Origin: Crassaminicella profunda
Lineage (GTDB): Bacteria; Bacillota; Clostridia; Peptostreptococcales; Thermotaleaceae
Length of the DNA: 64,000 nt
Direction of reading: 5' to 3'
NCBI RefSeq assembly: GCF_019884785.1
Contig: NZ_CP082326.1
Span: forward strand, 3,837,355 to 3,901,354
Part shown: positions 9,887 to 22,275 of the stretch, piece by piece
How the letters are laid out: every line of letters starts with the position of its first letter
Position numbering within the stretch: the stretch's first letter is position 1
Position numbers and translations under genes: made by a program
Notes under the pieces: model-generated
The model's database searches: none
What the model was told of the DNA's origin: nothing
What the model saw: the letters and a program-made list of their open reading frames with translations, nothing else

Positions 9887-10498
9887 TTAATATAATCTTC
9901 TTAATAGATCATCTGGATCTTCCTCTTCTTTCACCTCTAATTTTGTACTTGCCGCAAGAAGTGCCACAATTTCATCTTTATCATTTAATACTTCAATATC
10001 CTCATTATTGAAGACCCTTAAATCTTTAACCATCAAAGGCTCTCCAAATTCCATATTTGATACATCCACCTCGATTGATTGTGGAAGATGCCTTGGAAGA
10101 GTCTGTATTTCTAATTCTGTCATTTGCTGCTGCACCACAGCTGTACTAGATTCTACAGCCAATTTATTGATTAAATGGATAGGCAATTTTACCCTTACCT
10201 TTTCATTCTCATCTAATTCTTGTAAATCCATATGTAAAATATGTAATTTTGTAATATGTCTTTGAACATCTTTTATAATTGCCAGGCGTATTTCTCCGCC
10301 CATATTAAGCTGTACGCTTGAGCCAATTCCATATTGATACAAAGTCTTATCCAACTCTTGCTTATTTAACTGAACTTCCCTTGTTTCTTTATTATGCCCA
10401 TAAATAACAGCTGGAACAAATCCTTCTTTCCTTATTTTTTTTAATGATCTTTTCTTTGTTGCTTCCCTTTCTTTCACTTTTAATACTGGCATTCCCAT
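9887..10498 (-). CDS. rplY: 50S ribosomal protein L25/general stress protein Ctc
   Basis: A 203-residue protein with the L25 5S-rRNA-binding domain at residues 5-95 (KVKEREATKKRSLKKIRKEG, then VPAVIYGHNKETREV) and the TL5/Ctc beta-rich C-terminal domain (HLPQSIEVDVSNMEFGEPL). This is the long Ctc form found in Firmicutes rather than the short enterobacterial L25. It binds 5S rRNA on the large subunit. The ATG at 10498 sits five bases behind GGGGGAG. The gene has its own promoter and terminator. Confidence 0.93.
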   Translation of the reverse strand: MGMPVLKVKEREATKKRSLKKIRKEGFVPAVIYGHNKETREVQLNKQELDKTLYQYGIGSSVQLNMGGEIRLAIIKDVQRHITKLHILHMDLQELDENEKVRVKLPIHLINKLAVESSTAVVQQQMTELEIQTLPRHLPQSIEVDVSNMEFGEPLMVKDLRVFNNEDIEVLNDKDEIVALLAASTKLEVKEEEDPDDLLRRLY

Positions 10499-10680
10499 AA
10501 GTTCTCCCCCTTTTGTTTGTTAAAGTTTGTGTCTACATCTTTATTAAATCAGATTTTTGAAAATTTTTCAAATATTTTTTATTTATAACCAATTTGTTTT
10601 CATTATAAGCTTGTCTGTGATAAAATTTACCTTCTTATGATATACTATCAATAACTTTAAGTTTTACAGGAGGAATTATC

Positions 10681-11211
10681 ATGAAAAAAATAATCTCTAT
10701 CACCTTAAGTTTATTAATATTATTTATGTTATGTAACTGTACAAAAAAAACACCGAATCCTAATGAAAAAGAACCAGTGAATATACAAAAACAAATAGCA
10801 GTAAGTTTGTATTATGCAAACGAAAAATATATAGAAACAGGAAATGAAGAATTAGAAAAGTTTATTGTTGTAAAAAAACCAATAGACTTAAAAAATAACA
10901 ATATTGTATTGTCTATTGTAAATGAGCTTAAGAAAAATCCAAATATCAATAATGCTACTACAGGAATTCCTGAAAATGTGGCATTCTTAGATGGGAAAAT
11001 AAAAGACAAAATTGCCTATGTAGATGTATCTTCAGAAAATTTAAGTGGGAGCTCCCTCCAAGAGTTTTTTGTAATCAATCAAATCTTATATTCTCTTACT
11101 TTCCTTGACGATATTGAGAAAGTGCAGTTTTTAATCGATGGTAAAAAAGAAGAATCTCTAATGGGTCATTTTCTTATTAATGAACCTCTAAGTACCAACG
11201 TAAATCCTTAA
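10681..11211 (+). CDS. GerMN domain lipoprotein
   Basis: A 176-residue lipoprotein precursor. The signal peptide ends in LCNC (residues 17-20), giving a lipidated Cys20. Residues 40-170 match the GerMN (sporulation and spore germination) domain layout: a variable strand region, VNELKKNPNINNATTGIP, then VAFLDGKIKDKIAYVDVSSE and ending EKVQFLIDGKKEESLMGH. Single-GerMN lipoproteins are common in Clostridia, including outside spores, so a spore role is only likely. The ATG at 10681 has an AGGAGGAAT ribosome binding site. It is convergent with the PFOR gene and shares its terminator. Confidence 0.82.
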   Translation: MKKIISITLSLLILFMLCNCTKKTPNPNEKEPVNIQKQIAVSLYYANEKYIETGNEELEKFIVVKKPIDLKNNNIVLSIVNELKKNPNINNATTGIPENVAFLDGKIKDKIAYVDVSSENLSGSSLQEFFVINQILYSLTFLDDIEKVQFLIDGKKEESLMGHFLINEPLSTNVNP

Positions 11212-11220
11212 TAAAAATAA

Positions 11221-11250
11221 AAAGGTGTGCAATTTCTGCACACCTTTTTT
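11221..11250. terminator. bidirectional terminator between GerMN gene and PFOR
   Basis: A perfect 11-bp stem (AAAGGTGTGCA/TGCACACCTTT) with loop ATTTC is followed by eight T residues on the plus strand and an A-run on the other side. It serves both convergent genes. Confidence 0.92.
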
Positions 11251-11253
11251 TTA

Positions 11254-14829
<3,576 letters not shown>

Positions 14830-15026
14830 TTATTTACTATCCTTGTACCATTTTATTATATTTTTCTGAATAATTCTACCGCTTCATCCTTTTTTTACTT
14901 ATATCGTTGTTTCTTTTTTCCAAAAATTGATTAATCCATCTCTTCGAAACAATATAAACATTTCAAGACAAAGGCTGTTGTATCACAGTAGTATAATTGT
15001 ATATCTGTACTAGTATAGATGTTTTA

Positions 15027-15041
15027 AAACTGTAACAGTTT
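15027..15041. promoter_or_regulatory. 15-bp perfect palindrome in the PFOR leader, possible operator
   Basis: AAACTGT-A-ACAGTTT is a perfect inverted repeat about 50 bases downstream of the predicted transcription start. It could be a protein operator acting as a roadblock. The regulator is unknown and it does not match the Rex consensus. Confidence 0.4.
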
Positions 15042-15094
15042 GTAAGTATTTGATAAACATCGTATGTCATATATTATTACAGCTCTTAAGGCAT

Positions 15095-15123
15095 AGTATA
15101 ACAGAACCCATAATTAGTGTCAA
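15095..15123 (-). promoter_or_regulatory. sigma-A type promoter for PFOR
   Basis: On the minus strand a consensus -35 (TTGACA, 15123-15118) is followed by a 17-base spacer and TATACT (15100-15095). It points toward nifJ. Confidence 0.75.
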
Positions 15124-15283
15124 TATACTTTGTATACAAGAAAAAAATAGATATTAATCCATTTTTTTCAATGAATTTATATCTATATATGTATGTAAAA
15201 ATAATCCAACTATTAGCTATGAACTTTTTTCATTTCTCAATAATATATTCTCTTATATGCTTTCAAAACACCTAAAGCTTTTT

Positions 15284-15556
15284 TTATAACAAATACTTAA
15301 AGAATAATATCAAAACAACCCCTGGTACCCCTAAAAATCCAGCCACTATAGCTGTAATAGGATTGATAGCAATATGTATTCCAAAGAATCCCCCTGCTAC
15401 ATTTAATAGTAACAATATAATTCCACCTATAATCCCATTATAAACGAATTTTATAATCCATTTTATTGGGATCAGCAATATATATCCTAGTATATATAAT
15501 AGAATCAGACCAAAGGCATAAGCCAAAATAATGTTTAACTCCATCCCCATTCCCAC
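15284..15556 (-). CDS. bofA: BofA-like pro-sigma-K processing inhibitor family protein
   Basis: A 90-residue membrane protein with two or three hydrophobic segments, ending in the BofA signature region (GGFFGIHIAINPITAIVAGF, then LGVPGVVLILFFKYLL). In Bacillus, BofA holds the SpoIVFB protease inactive in the forespore outer membrane until the sigma-K checkpoint is passed. Here the family assignment is firm and the exact role inferred. The GTG at 15556 sits six bases behind AGGAGG and is preferred. The position after recR and yaaL matches the Bacillus order, but a terminator separates it from yaaL, so it is transcribed separately. Confidence 0.88.
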   Translation of the reverse strand: MGMGMELNIILAYAFGLILLYILGYILLIPIKWIIKFVYNGIIGGIILLLLNVAGGFFGIHIAINPITAIVAGFLGVPGVVLILFFKYLL

Positions 15557-15660
15557 ATAAATCCTCCTATCTTTACTGTTCTACACCATCCATTTCAGCT
15601 CTTATTCATCTTCTTATATTCCATTATATAAAGTTTGTCTTGAAAATATGACAATTCTAA

Positions 15661-15693
15661 AAAAAGACAGGTATCCTCATGAAAAGAATCCCT
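15661..15693 (-). terminator. intrinsic terminator after recR-yaaL
   Basis: A ten-position stem with one mismatch and one G-U pair (AGATAGGGAT with ATACCTGTCT) around a loop of about 13 bases is followed by seven T residues on the minus strand. It lies about 15 bases after the yaaL stop codon. Confidence 0.8.
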
Positions 15694-15705
15694 ATCTATA
15701 CCTTA

Positions 15706-16008
15706 TTACTGAATATTAGATTTTATGCCCATCTCTCTTGCTACCTTTAAAAGATATGTGTATCTTGTTTTGGCTGCTTCTACTCTATAGATAGCATAAT
15801 CAATCAAGTCTGGGTCTGTTGCATCTTGAAAATACTTTTCAGCATTTCTCCATTCTTCATGTGCACTCTTTATCGTATCAATCATCTTATCTTCTTCCGT
15901 TTGTACAGCTTGTCCAGTAATAACCTGTGCATATAAATTTCCAACTGCACCCAAAAAACCATTTTCACTTTTGTTTATTTTTGTTGAACGATTCATCCCT
16001 CTACGCAT
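15706..16008 (-). CDS. yaaL: DUF2508 (YaaL-like) protein
   Basis: A 100-residue soluble, mostly helical protein. The block DTIKSAHEEWRNAEKYF, then DPDLIDYAIYRVEAAKTRY, is characteristic of the DUF2508/YaaL family, which has no established function. It lies directly after recR in the same transcription unit, as in Bacillus (recR-yaaL-bofA). The ATG at 16008 is preferred over the GTG one codon earlier because it gives a better seven-base spacing to AGGGGG. Confidence 0.85.
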   Translation of the reverse strand: MRRGMNRSTKINKSENGFLGAVGNLYAQVITGQAVQTEEDKMIDTIKSAHEEWRNAEKYFQDATDPDLIDYAIYRVEAAKTRYTYLLKVAREMGIKSNIQ

Positions 16009-16089
16009 CACATTACCCCCTATAACTACTTTGTATGTATTTTATCCATATTTTGGATAGAATATACACAAAGCAAAAGGGAGAATATA

Positions 16090-16689
16090 TTATATTTCTC
16101 TTCTTCCCTCTAACGCTTTAGACAAGGTCACTTCATCTGCGTATTCTAAATCTCCCCCTACAGGGATACCATGGGCAATTCTTGTTACTTTAATCCCAGA
16201 AGGTTTTACAAGCTTTGAAATATACATAGCTGTTGCTTCTCCTTCTATAGTAGGATTTGTAGCTAAAATCACTTCTTCCACATCATGCTTTTGAAGTCTT
16301 ATAAGAAGTTCTTTAATACGAATCTCTTCTGGCCCAATTCCTTCCATAGGAGAGATAGCTCCATGTAAAACATGATACACCCCTTTAAATTCCTTTGTTT
16401 TTTCCATAGCAATCACATCTTTAGGATCCTCTACTACACAAATCATATTTTTATCCCTTTGTTCATTTCTGCATATACTACAGGGATCTATATCTGTTAT
16501 ATTGCCACATTCTGAACAATATTTAGTATTTCTTTTAGCATTTAAAATAGCTTCTGATAAATTCACCGCATCAGCTTCTCTCATATTCAAAACATGAAAG
16601 GCTAGTCTTTGAGCTGATTTTCTTCCTATCCCAGGAAGCTTTGCAAACTCTTCTATTAATATTGCAATGGGCGCTGCATAATAGTTCAT
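16090..16689 (-). CDS. recR: recombination mediator protein RecR
   Basis: A 199-residue protein of normal RecR length. Helix-hairpin-helix residues [16 protein letters not shown] lie near 18-33, a C4 zinc finger ([16 protein letters not shown]) near 54-69, and a Toprim domain ([14 protein letters not shown], near 79-92; [18 protein letters not shown] near 130-147) follows. It works with RecO/RecF to load RecA at gaps. The ATG at 16689 ([11 protein letters not shown]) fits RecR homologs and lies six bases behind GAGGTG; an in-frame GTG three codons upstream was rejected. It heads the recR-yaaL unit and is separated from ybaB by a terminator. Confidence 0.96.
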   Translation of the reverse strand: MNYYAAPIAILIEEFAKLPGIGRKSAQRLAFHVLNMREADAVNLSEAILNAKRNTKYCSECGNITDIDPCSICRNEQRDKNMICVVEDPKDVIAMEKTKEFKGVYHVLHGAISPMEGIGPEEIRIKELLIRLQKHDVEEVILATNPTIEGEATAMYISKLVKPSGIKVTRIAHGIPVGGDLEYADEVTLSKALEGRREI

Positions 16690-16804
16690 ATTTGTCACCT
16701 CACTTTTATATAGCTAAATCTATTCATTTTATACTTCAACACATTTATCTTCAATATTTTGATATAAGCTTGAAAACTTTCATCTTTTGCCTATATACAA
16801 AAGA

Positions 16805-16824
16805 GCCGAGCATAAAAGCTCGGC
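16805..16824 (-). terminator. intrinsic terminator after dnaX-ybaB
   Basis: A perfect seven-pair GC-rich stem (GCCGAGC/GCTCGGC) with a six-base loop, followed on the minus strand by CTCTTTTG. It lies eight bases after the ybaB stop codon. Confidence 0.8.
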
Positions 16825-16831
16825 ATTTTAT

Positions 16832-17176
16832 CTAAAATAATCCAGGAACATTCATGCCTCCTGTAATTTTTCCCATTTCTTTATTTGTCATTTCTTCTGC
16901 TTTTCTTAATGCCTCATTTGTAGCAGCAAGAATTAAATCTTGTAACATTTCAATATCATCTGGGTCTACTACTTCTGGTTGAATAGTTACATCTAATATT
17001 TCTCTTTTTCCATTTACCTTTACAGATACTGCTCCACCACCAGCACTTGCTTCAACTTCTTTTTCTTCTAATTCTGCTTGTGTTTTTTCCATTTGCTTTT
17101 GCATCTTTTGTACTTGCTTTAACATATTGTTCATATTGCCAGGCATCATTGGCATTTTCCCTCTACCTTTTGCCAT
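16832..17176 (-). CDS. ybaB: YbaB/EbfC family nucleoid-associated protein
   Basis: A 114-residue protein with the YbaB fold: an N-terminal coiled coil ([20 protein letters not shown]), then [20 protein letters not shown], then a C-terminal helix pair ([20 protein letters not shown]). YbaB/EbfC dimers bind DNA and associate with the nucleoid. The start ATG is followed by a basic segment and preceded by GGAGGAG. Its place between dnaX and recR is conserved across bacteria, supporting the assignment. Confidence 0.95.
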   Translation of the reverse strand: MAKGRGKMPMMPGNMNNMLKQVQKMQKQMEKTQAELEEKEVEASAGGGAVSVKVNGKREILDVTIQPEVVDPDDIEMLQDLILAATNEALRKAEEMTNKEMGKITGGMNVPGLF

Positions 17177-17333
17177 TTTATCTCCTCCTCATTTATTTCA
17201 TTATATTATTTTCATTCTAATAATTTTCCAATATATTATATCATATAGATCCTGCCTTTTAAACTTCCCTTCCCATACATACTTCTATATTTCCCACAGC
17301 CTATCTATTTCATTACAAAATACTAAATAATCT

Positions 17334-18953
17334 TTATTCTACAATCTCAACCAAATCTTCTCCAAACATTTCTATGATTTTTTCTATTTCTTGATCTTGC
17401 TCTAAAGAACCTTCATCTCCTTTAGGAAGATCCTCTATTTCATCCTCCATGACACATTTTAACTGAACCTTTTGTCCAAGGATTTCTTTAATAATACTTT
17501 CAATAAATTCTTTATAAGGACTCTTTCCTGAAGCCTCCTTATGAAAACCAAAACCGTTTTTAAATGCCACTACAAGGGCATTGTTTTCTACCTTTACAAG
17601 TTGGCCTTCCATCAAAACAGCATATATAGAAATTTTTCTTTTTTTAATAACTTTTAAAATCTTGTCCCATCCCTTTTTCAATGCATCAAAATTAATAGGC
17701 TTTAACGGTTCTACCTTTGTAGATTCCTCTGCTACTTCTTTATTTTCTATATCTTTTTCTTCACTGCTTTCTTCATGGATAACTTTTTCTACCTTTATTT
17801 CTCCTGATTGAATGATTTCCTCTAAAGCTTCAATTCTTTCTATCAAAGCTTCTATGGAATTATCTAGCATAGGCTGAGTAAGCTTTATAACAGCAACTTC
17901 TAAAAGAATTCTAGGCTGAGTAGCATATTTTGCATCTACTGCTGTTTGAGATAATTCTCTAATAGCTCGAATGATGCTATTTGTCTCTAACTTCTTTCCT
18001 TGTTCCACAAGTCTTTCAATATTTTCCTTAGAAAGATTGATAATCCCTTCTAAATCCTTCGATACCTTTGTCATCATTAGATTTCTATAATGCTCAATTA
18101 AATCCTTTATAAATTGCTGAATATCTTTTCCAGAAGAAACCAGTTCCTGTATTAATTCCATAGAATCCTTTGCATCTTGAGATTGTATGTAATCAACTAG
18201 CCGAAATATAAAATCATCACTAACAGTTCCAAGTATGTTGATGACATCATCATAAGTGATTTTTCCCAGTCCAAAGGATATACATTGATCTAATATACTC
18301 AAAGCATCACGCATAGCTCCATCTGAGTTTCTAGCGATTAATCTAAATACGCCTTCTTCTACCTCTATATTCATCTCACTACAAATATAATTCATTCTCT
18401 TTACAATATCAGGTTCCTTTACTCTCTTAAAATCAAATCTCTGACACCTTGAAAGAATAGTAGCAGGAATCTTATGAGGTTCTGTAGTAGCCAATATAAA
18501 TATAACATAATGAGGGGGTTCTTCTAACGTTTTAAGAAGTGCATTAAAAGCTCCTGTAGACAACATATGCACCTCATCAATAATATAGACTTTGTATTGT
18601 CCCTTTGTAGGTGGATATTTCACATTCTCTCGAAGTTCTCTAATATCATCTACACCATTATTAGACGCCGCATCAATCTCTACAACATCCATAATACTTT
18701 CATGCTGTATACCAGTACAGATTTCACACTCATTACAAGGGTCGAAATTTTTTGGATTTAAACAATTTACAGCACGAGCAAATATTTTGGCTGTAGATGT
18801 TTTTCCTGTTCCTCTTGTTCCGCAAAACAAATAAGCATGAGCAATATTTTGGTTTTTTATTTGATTTTTCAAAGTTTGAGTAATATGACCTTGCCCTACA
18901 ACATCCTCAAATACTTTCGGTCTCCACTTTCTATATAATGCAACATACGACAC
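17334..18953 (-). CDS. dnaX: DNA polymerase III subunit gamma/tau
   Basis: A 539-residue clamp-loader ATPase. Walker A (GTRGTGKTSTAKIFARA, near residues 45-61), a C4 zinc module (CLNPKNFDPCNECEIC), Walker B/DEVH (YIIDEVHMLSTGAFNALLKT, near 115-134) and sensor 1 (FILATTEPHKIPATILSRCQ) are all present. The C-terminal third is acidic and poorly conserved, as in tau. It loads the beta clamp at replication forks. The GTG at 18953 (MSYVALYRKWRPK) fits homologs and has AGGTGG five bases upstream; a GTG three codons earlier also has a usable site. ybaB follows at 157 bases in the same direction. Confidence 0.96.
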   Translation of the reverse strand: MSYVALYRKWRPKVFEDVVGQGHITQTLKNQIKNQNIAHAYLFCGTRGTGKTSTAKIFARAVNCLNPKNFDPCNECEICTGIQHESIMDVVEIDAASNNGVDDIRELRENVKYPPTKGQYKVYIIDEVHMLSTGAFNALLKTLEEPPHYVIFILATTEPHKIPATILSRCQRFDFKRVKEPDIVKRMNYICSEMNIEVEEGVFRLIARNSDGAMRDALSILDQCISFGLGKITYDDVINILGTVSDDFIFRLVDYIQSQDAKDSMELIQELVSSGKDIQQFIKDLIEHYRNLMMTKVSKDLEGIINLSKENIERLVEQGKKLETNSIIRAIRELSQTAVDAKYATQPRILLEVAVIKLTQPMLDNSIEALIERIEALEEIIQSGEIKVEKVIHEESSEEKDIENKEVAEESTKVEPLKPINFDALKKGWDKILKVIKKRKISIYAVLMEGQLVKVENNALVVAFKNGFGFHKEASGKSPYKEFIESIIKEILGQKVQLKCVMEDEIEDLPKGDEGSLEQDQEIEKIIEMFGEDLVEIVE

Positions 18954-19002
18954 GCTATCCACCTACTTTCCTCTTATGTGTATTTTAATTTGTAAACCCT
19001 AT

Positions 19003-19031
19003 AAAAAAAACATGTAGAAAAGTCTACATGT
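19003..19031 (-). terminator. intrinsic terminator of the SRP RNA
   Basis: A perfect nine-pair stem (ACATGTAGA/TCTACATGT) with a four-base loop, followed by eight T residues on the minus strand. It ends the SRP RNA transcript before dnaX begins. Confidence 0.88.
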
Positions 19032-19046
19032 AAGCCTCTATATGTA

Positions 19047-19316
19047 AAGCTGTGCACCTATTGTTGATAGGCTGTTACAAACGTAACCTGTACAGTTAAC
19101 TCAGTTTAGGCGCCCCCACGGCACACGAGAGTGTCTGCTTACCGTTGCTTCCTTCCAGATCTGGCGGAGTTCACAGATTCTCATTGCGTAGGACCCAATC
19201 ATCATCGCCACTTATACAGGGCAGACTTTACAACAACAAACCGTCAATAGGCATTCAATCCTGCTACAGCGGATTGCAGGTTACAGGGCACCGCTACCTC
19301 CCCATCTAGCACAGCA
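19047..19316 (-). ncRNA. ffs: signal recognition particle RNA, large bacterial (6S-like scRNA) type
   Basis: On the minus strand the conserved helix 8 core GGAAGGAAGCAACGGTAAGC lies at 19139-19158, and the Alu-type 5' domain begins GGGGAGGTAGCGGTGCCCTG. The ends pair through GCTGTGC at the 5' end and GCACAGC at the 3' end, giving about 270 nucleotides, the size of the Bacillus/Clostridium long SRP RNA with an Alu domain. It binds Ffh to target membrane proteins. It lies 20 bases downstream of a tRNA-Ser gene in the same direction. Confidence 0.9.
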
Positions 19317-19336
19317 AACTTTATAAACTTTTTTAA

Positions 19337-19424
19337 TGGCGGAGAGAGCGGGACTCGAACCCGCGGGGCCTTTCAGCCTTACACGCTTTCCAGGCGTGCC
19401 CCTTAGCCACTCGGTCATCTCTCC
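19337..19424 (-). tRNA. tRNA-Ser (anticodon GGA)
   Basis: On the minus strand the acceptor stem GGAGAGA pairs with TCTCTCC and the 3' CCA is encoded. The anticodon loop is CTGGAAA with GGA as anticodon, which reads UCC/UCU serine codons. A long class II variable arm (GTAAGGCTGAAAGGCC region) and a T-arm GGTTCGAGTCC are present. The 88-base length including CCA fits tRNA-Ser. Confidence 0.95.
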
Positions 19425-19602
19425 GTAGCGATAAAATATAAGTTCATTATATTTATTAAAGGTTACCATGAACATACATTTATAATACATTTTTTAAATT
19501 AAGAACAAATATAAAAAATATTGTTTTTCACGGCACATATAATAATATATCATATACACACTAAAATTACAAGCGCATAAATCTTGTATATATTGGAAAT
19601 CA

Positions 19603-21183
19603 TCACATTTTCTCATTCCTAAGGATCAAAATCAAAAGCCATAGCCCCATAACTGCCGCACTCAAATATCCAACAAGGCCAAAAAAAGACATGCCATAAA
19701 TTTTAGGACCTACATTTGCATTAATCACCAAAGATGAACCCACAACGATAGAAGAAATAATCAAGGAAAAAACAATCCTATTGGTCATTTTATTTAACTG
19801 ATGGATACTCTCTTCTAAATTTTTATGCTCTATTTGGACCTTTAGCTTTCCTGCTAAAGCACTGTTCATCAACTCCAAAGTTTTAATAGGAATTTTTAAA
19901 CCATATTTTGATAGTTGATAGATATTCTCTATTTGATCAATAATATCCTGTTTATAATTTTTCTTTAATAGGATATGTTCTCTAATATAGGGTACAGCTA
20001 CCTCCATCATACTCATATCTGGATCAAGTTTTGCCACAACCCCTTCTATTGTCATAATTCCTTTTAAAAACAAAGTCATATTATTTGGCATGGCAAGATT
20101 ATTTTTCTTACTCACTTGAAACATTTCATCTACAAACTGGGGCAAATCTATATTTTGAAGACTTTCCCTAACATATTTATTATAAACTTCTTCAATATCA
20201 GAATAGAGATTTCTTATATTCACTTTTCCTTTTTTTATCCCCATTCTTAAAACTGCTTGCGTTAAAGCCTCTATATCCCTTGTTGCTGCCGCATATAAGA
20301 GGTCATTCAATTTATTTCTCGTACTTTTATCTAAAACACCCATCATACCAAAATCAATATAAGCAATCTTTTTATCATGAATGAGTAGATTCCCTGGATG
20401 GGGATCTGCATGAAAAAAGCCATCTTTAAATATTTGTTTTACATAATTACTCATAAGCTTTTTGGCTATATCCTTAAGGGGATACCCTTCATTCTTTAGA
20501 GCATCAATATTATTTATTTTTATTCCTTTTATATATTCCATCGTTAATAAATTAGAAGTAGTATATTCCTTATACACTTTAGGACAAACTACATACTGTA
20601 TTTTTTTATTATTTTGATAAAACGTTTCAATATTTTTTGCTTCATTTAAGAAATCTAATTCTTTTTCCATGGTTTTTCCTATTTCATCTACTACTTCTTT
20701 AAAATCTACTACACTCTTTTGAGGAACAAGTTTTCCAATTCTAGTAAGTCTTTTTAACAAGTCAATATCACTTAGCATGGTTTCTTTTACATAGGGCCGC
20801 TGAATTTTCACTACCACTTCTTCTCCATTTTTTGTACAAGCCAAGTGAACTTGTGCCATAGAAGCCGATGCAATAGGATATTTTTTAAAATCAGAAAATA
20901 TATTTTCTATGGAATCCCCTAATTCCTTTTCAACAATATTTTTGATGTCTTCATATTTTTCTGGTTTTACACCGTCCTGTAATTTTTCAAACTCAGCAAT
21001 ATATTCATCAGGTAAAATATCCGGTCGAGTAGAAAGTATTTGTCCTATTTTCACAAAGGTAGGCCCTAATTCTTCAAGGGCAGCTCTTGCATTTTCTGGA
21101 TTCATGATCCCCTTTTTTATGCCATGCTTTACAAAAACAGAAATAATCTCTTTAATTCTTTTTTTTTCGTTCATATACCCCAT
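19603..21183 (-). CDS. ABC1/AarF (UbiB) family atypical kinase
   Basis: A 526-residue protein with the atypical-kinase UbiB signatures in order: LGPTFVKIGQILSTRPDILP near residues 34-53 (the KxGQ motif), ASASMAQVHLA near 100-110 (the alanine-rich loop replacing the P-loop), EKELDFLNEAKN near 174-185 (ExD motif), and DGFFHADPHPGNLLI near 255-269. Two transmembrane helices end the protein. UbiB proteins bind ATP and act in isoprenoid lipid/quinone metabolism in other bacteria; the role in quinone-poor Clostridia is unknown. The start is uncertain between ATG 21183 and a second ATG nine bases downstream. Confidence 0.9.
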   Translation of the reverse strand: MGYMNEKKRIKEIISVFVKHGIKKGIMNPENARAALEELGPTFVKIGQILSTRPDILPDEYIAEFEKLQDGVKPEKYEDIKNIVEKELGDSIENIFSDFKKYPIASASMAQVHLACTKNGEEVVVKIQRPYVKETMLSDIDLLKRLTRIGKLVPQKSVVDFKEVVDEIGKTMEKELDFLNEAKNIETFYQNNKKIQYVVCPKVYKEYTTSNLLTMEYIKGIKINNIDALKNEGYPLKDIAKKLMSNYVKQIFKDGFFHADPHPGNLLIHDKKIAYIDFGMMGVLDKSTRNKLNDLLYAAATRDIEALTQAVLRMGIKKGKVNIRNLYSDIEEVYNKYVRESLQNIDLPQFVDEMFQVSKKNNLAMPNNMTLFLKGIMTIEGVVAKLDPDMSMMEVAVPYIREHILLKKNYKQDIIDQIENIYQLSKYGLKIPIKTLELMNSALAGKLKVQIEHKNLEESIHQLNKMTNRIVFSLIISSIVVGSSLVINANVGPKIYGMSFFGLVGYLSAAVMGLWLLILILRNEKM

Positions 21184-21374
21184 ATCCTACAAGCCTCTTT
21201 TTTTCAGAATAGTCTTAGCTATATTGTAACCAACATATCCTTCTCTAGTCAACCACCTAAAAGCTTACTTTTCACAAACTGAATTTATCTGATTAAAAAT
21301 GCATTAACACCACTCTATTAGGGAAAATTAAACAATGAATTATTTAAAAAGCTTGTGAAAGGAAGGTGAATAGG

Positions 21375-21872
21375 TTGTCAAATAATTTGCCAAAAGAAAA
21401 ATTTGATGAATTAGAAAAATACATTGACAGTCTTACATCAACAAAAGGTGCTTTAATTGAAATTCTTCACAAAGCACAAGACATATTTGGGTATCTCCCA
21501 AGAGATGTACAACTTTTTGTTGCAAGGAAACTAGGAATCCCTGGCGCCGAAGTTTTTGGAGTCGTAAGCTTTTACTCCTACTTCACAACAAAACCACAAG
21601 GAAAACACACCATCAGTGTCTGTATGGGCACAGCTTGTTTTGTAAAAGGCGCAGATAAAATTATCGGAAAACTAAAAGAAAGCCTCCATATCAATTCAGG
21701 CGAAACAACAAAAGATGGACTTTTTACCTTAAGAGAAGTTCGCTGTATAGGTGCTTGTGGACTTGCCCCTGTTGTTATGGTTGATGAAAAAGTATACGGT
21801 CGCGTAAAAGAAGAAGATTTAGATGAAATCATTAATACGTATCGTGATAGGAGGGTCAGTAGTGCAAATTAA
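21375..21872 (+). CDS. hydC: NADH-dependent [FeFe]-hydrogenase gamma subunit (NuoE-like, thioredoxin-fold [2Fe-2S])
   Basis: A 165-residue NuoE/HydC family protein. A helical N-terminal domain (LIEILHKAQDIFGYLPRDVQ) is followed by a thioredoxin-like [2Fe-2S] domain with the four ligands in CMGTAC (near residues 79-84) and RCIGACGLAP (near 117-126). It passes electrons between NADH/FMN in HydB and the hydrogenase. TTG at 21375 is chosen because GGAAGGTGA ends five bases before it; the GTG at 21366 leaves almost no space to a ribosome binding site. It is first in a four-gene operon and overlaps the next gene by 11 bases. Confidence 0.93.
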   Translation: MSNNLPKEKFDELEKYIDSLTSTKGALIEILHKAQDIFGYLPRDVQLFVARKLGIPGAEVFGVVSFYSYFTTKPQGKHTISVCMGTACFVKGADKIIGKLKESLHINSGETTKDGLFTLREVRCIGACGLAPVVMVDEKVYGRVKEEDLDEIINTYRDRRVSSAN

Positions 21873-22254
21873 ATCTATAGAAGAATTAAAAAAAATCAGA
21901 GAAAAATCTATGAAAAAAGTAAATTTAAGAGAACACGGAGAAGTTTCAGGAGACCAAGTAGAAGTATTAGTAGGCATGGCCACCTGCGGTATTGCATCAG
22001 GTGCTCGGGAAACACTTAATGCCATTGTAGATGAAATCTCCAAAGAACATATTGAAAATGTAAAGGTCATCCAAGTAGGCTGTATTGGTCATTGTCACAG
22101 CGAACCCATTGTTCAGATCAATGTTCCTGGTCAAAAGCCTATTCTCTATGGAAAAGTAGACGATGAAAAAGGCCGTGAAATCGTTAAAAAACATATAAAA
22201 AACGGAGAACCTTTAAAAGAATCTATCATCGAGGATACCTTTGATAGAGCATAA
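21862..22254 (+). CDS. (2Fe-2S) ferredoxin domain protein of the hydrogenase operon
   Basis: A 130-residue thioredoxin-like ferredoxin. GMATCGIASGARETL near residues 34-48 and VIQVGCIGHCHSEPIVQI near 69-86 give three clear cysteines (one in the first block, CxxxC in the second), fewer than the four of canonical [2Fe-2S] proteins of this fold. The GTG at 21862 lies six bases behind GGAGGG, and translation is probably coupled to hydC. Genes of this kind sit between hydC and hydB in several clostridial bifurcating hydrogenase operons, where their role is less clear than that of HydABC. Confidence 0.82.
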   Translation: MQIKSIEELKKIREKSMKKVNLREHGEVSGDQVEVLVGMATCGIASGARETLNAIVDEISKEHIENVKVIQVGCIGHCHSEPIVQINVPGQKPILYGKVDDEKGREIVKKHIKNGEPLKESIIEDTFDRA

Positions 22255-22275
22255 ACTTACGTAAGGAGGGAAAAT

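Noticed and set aside
19281-19490. Minus-strand frame across the tRNA and SRP RNA genes
   Set aside because: It is formed by the RNA genes themselves and encodes no known protein.
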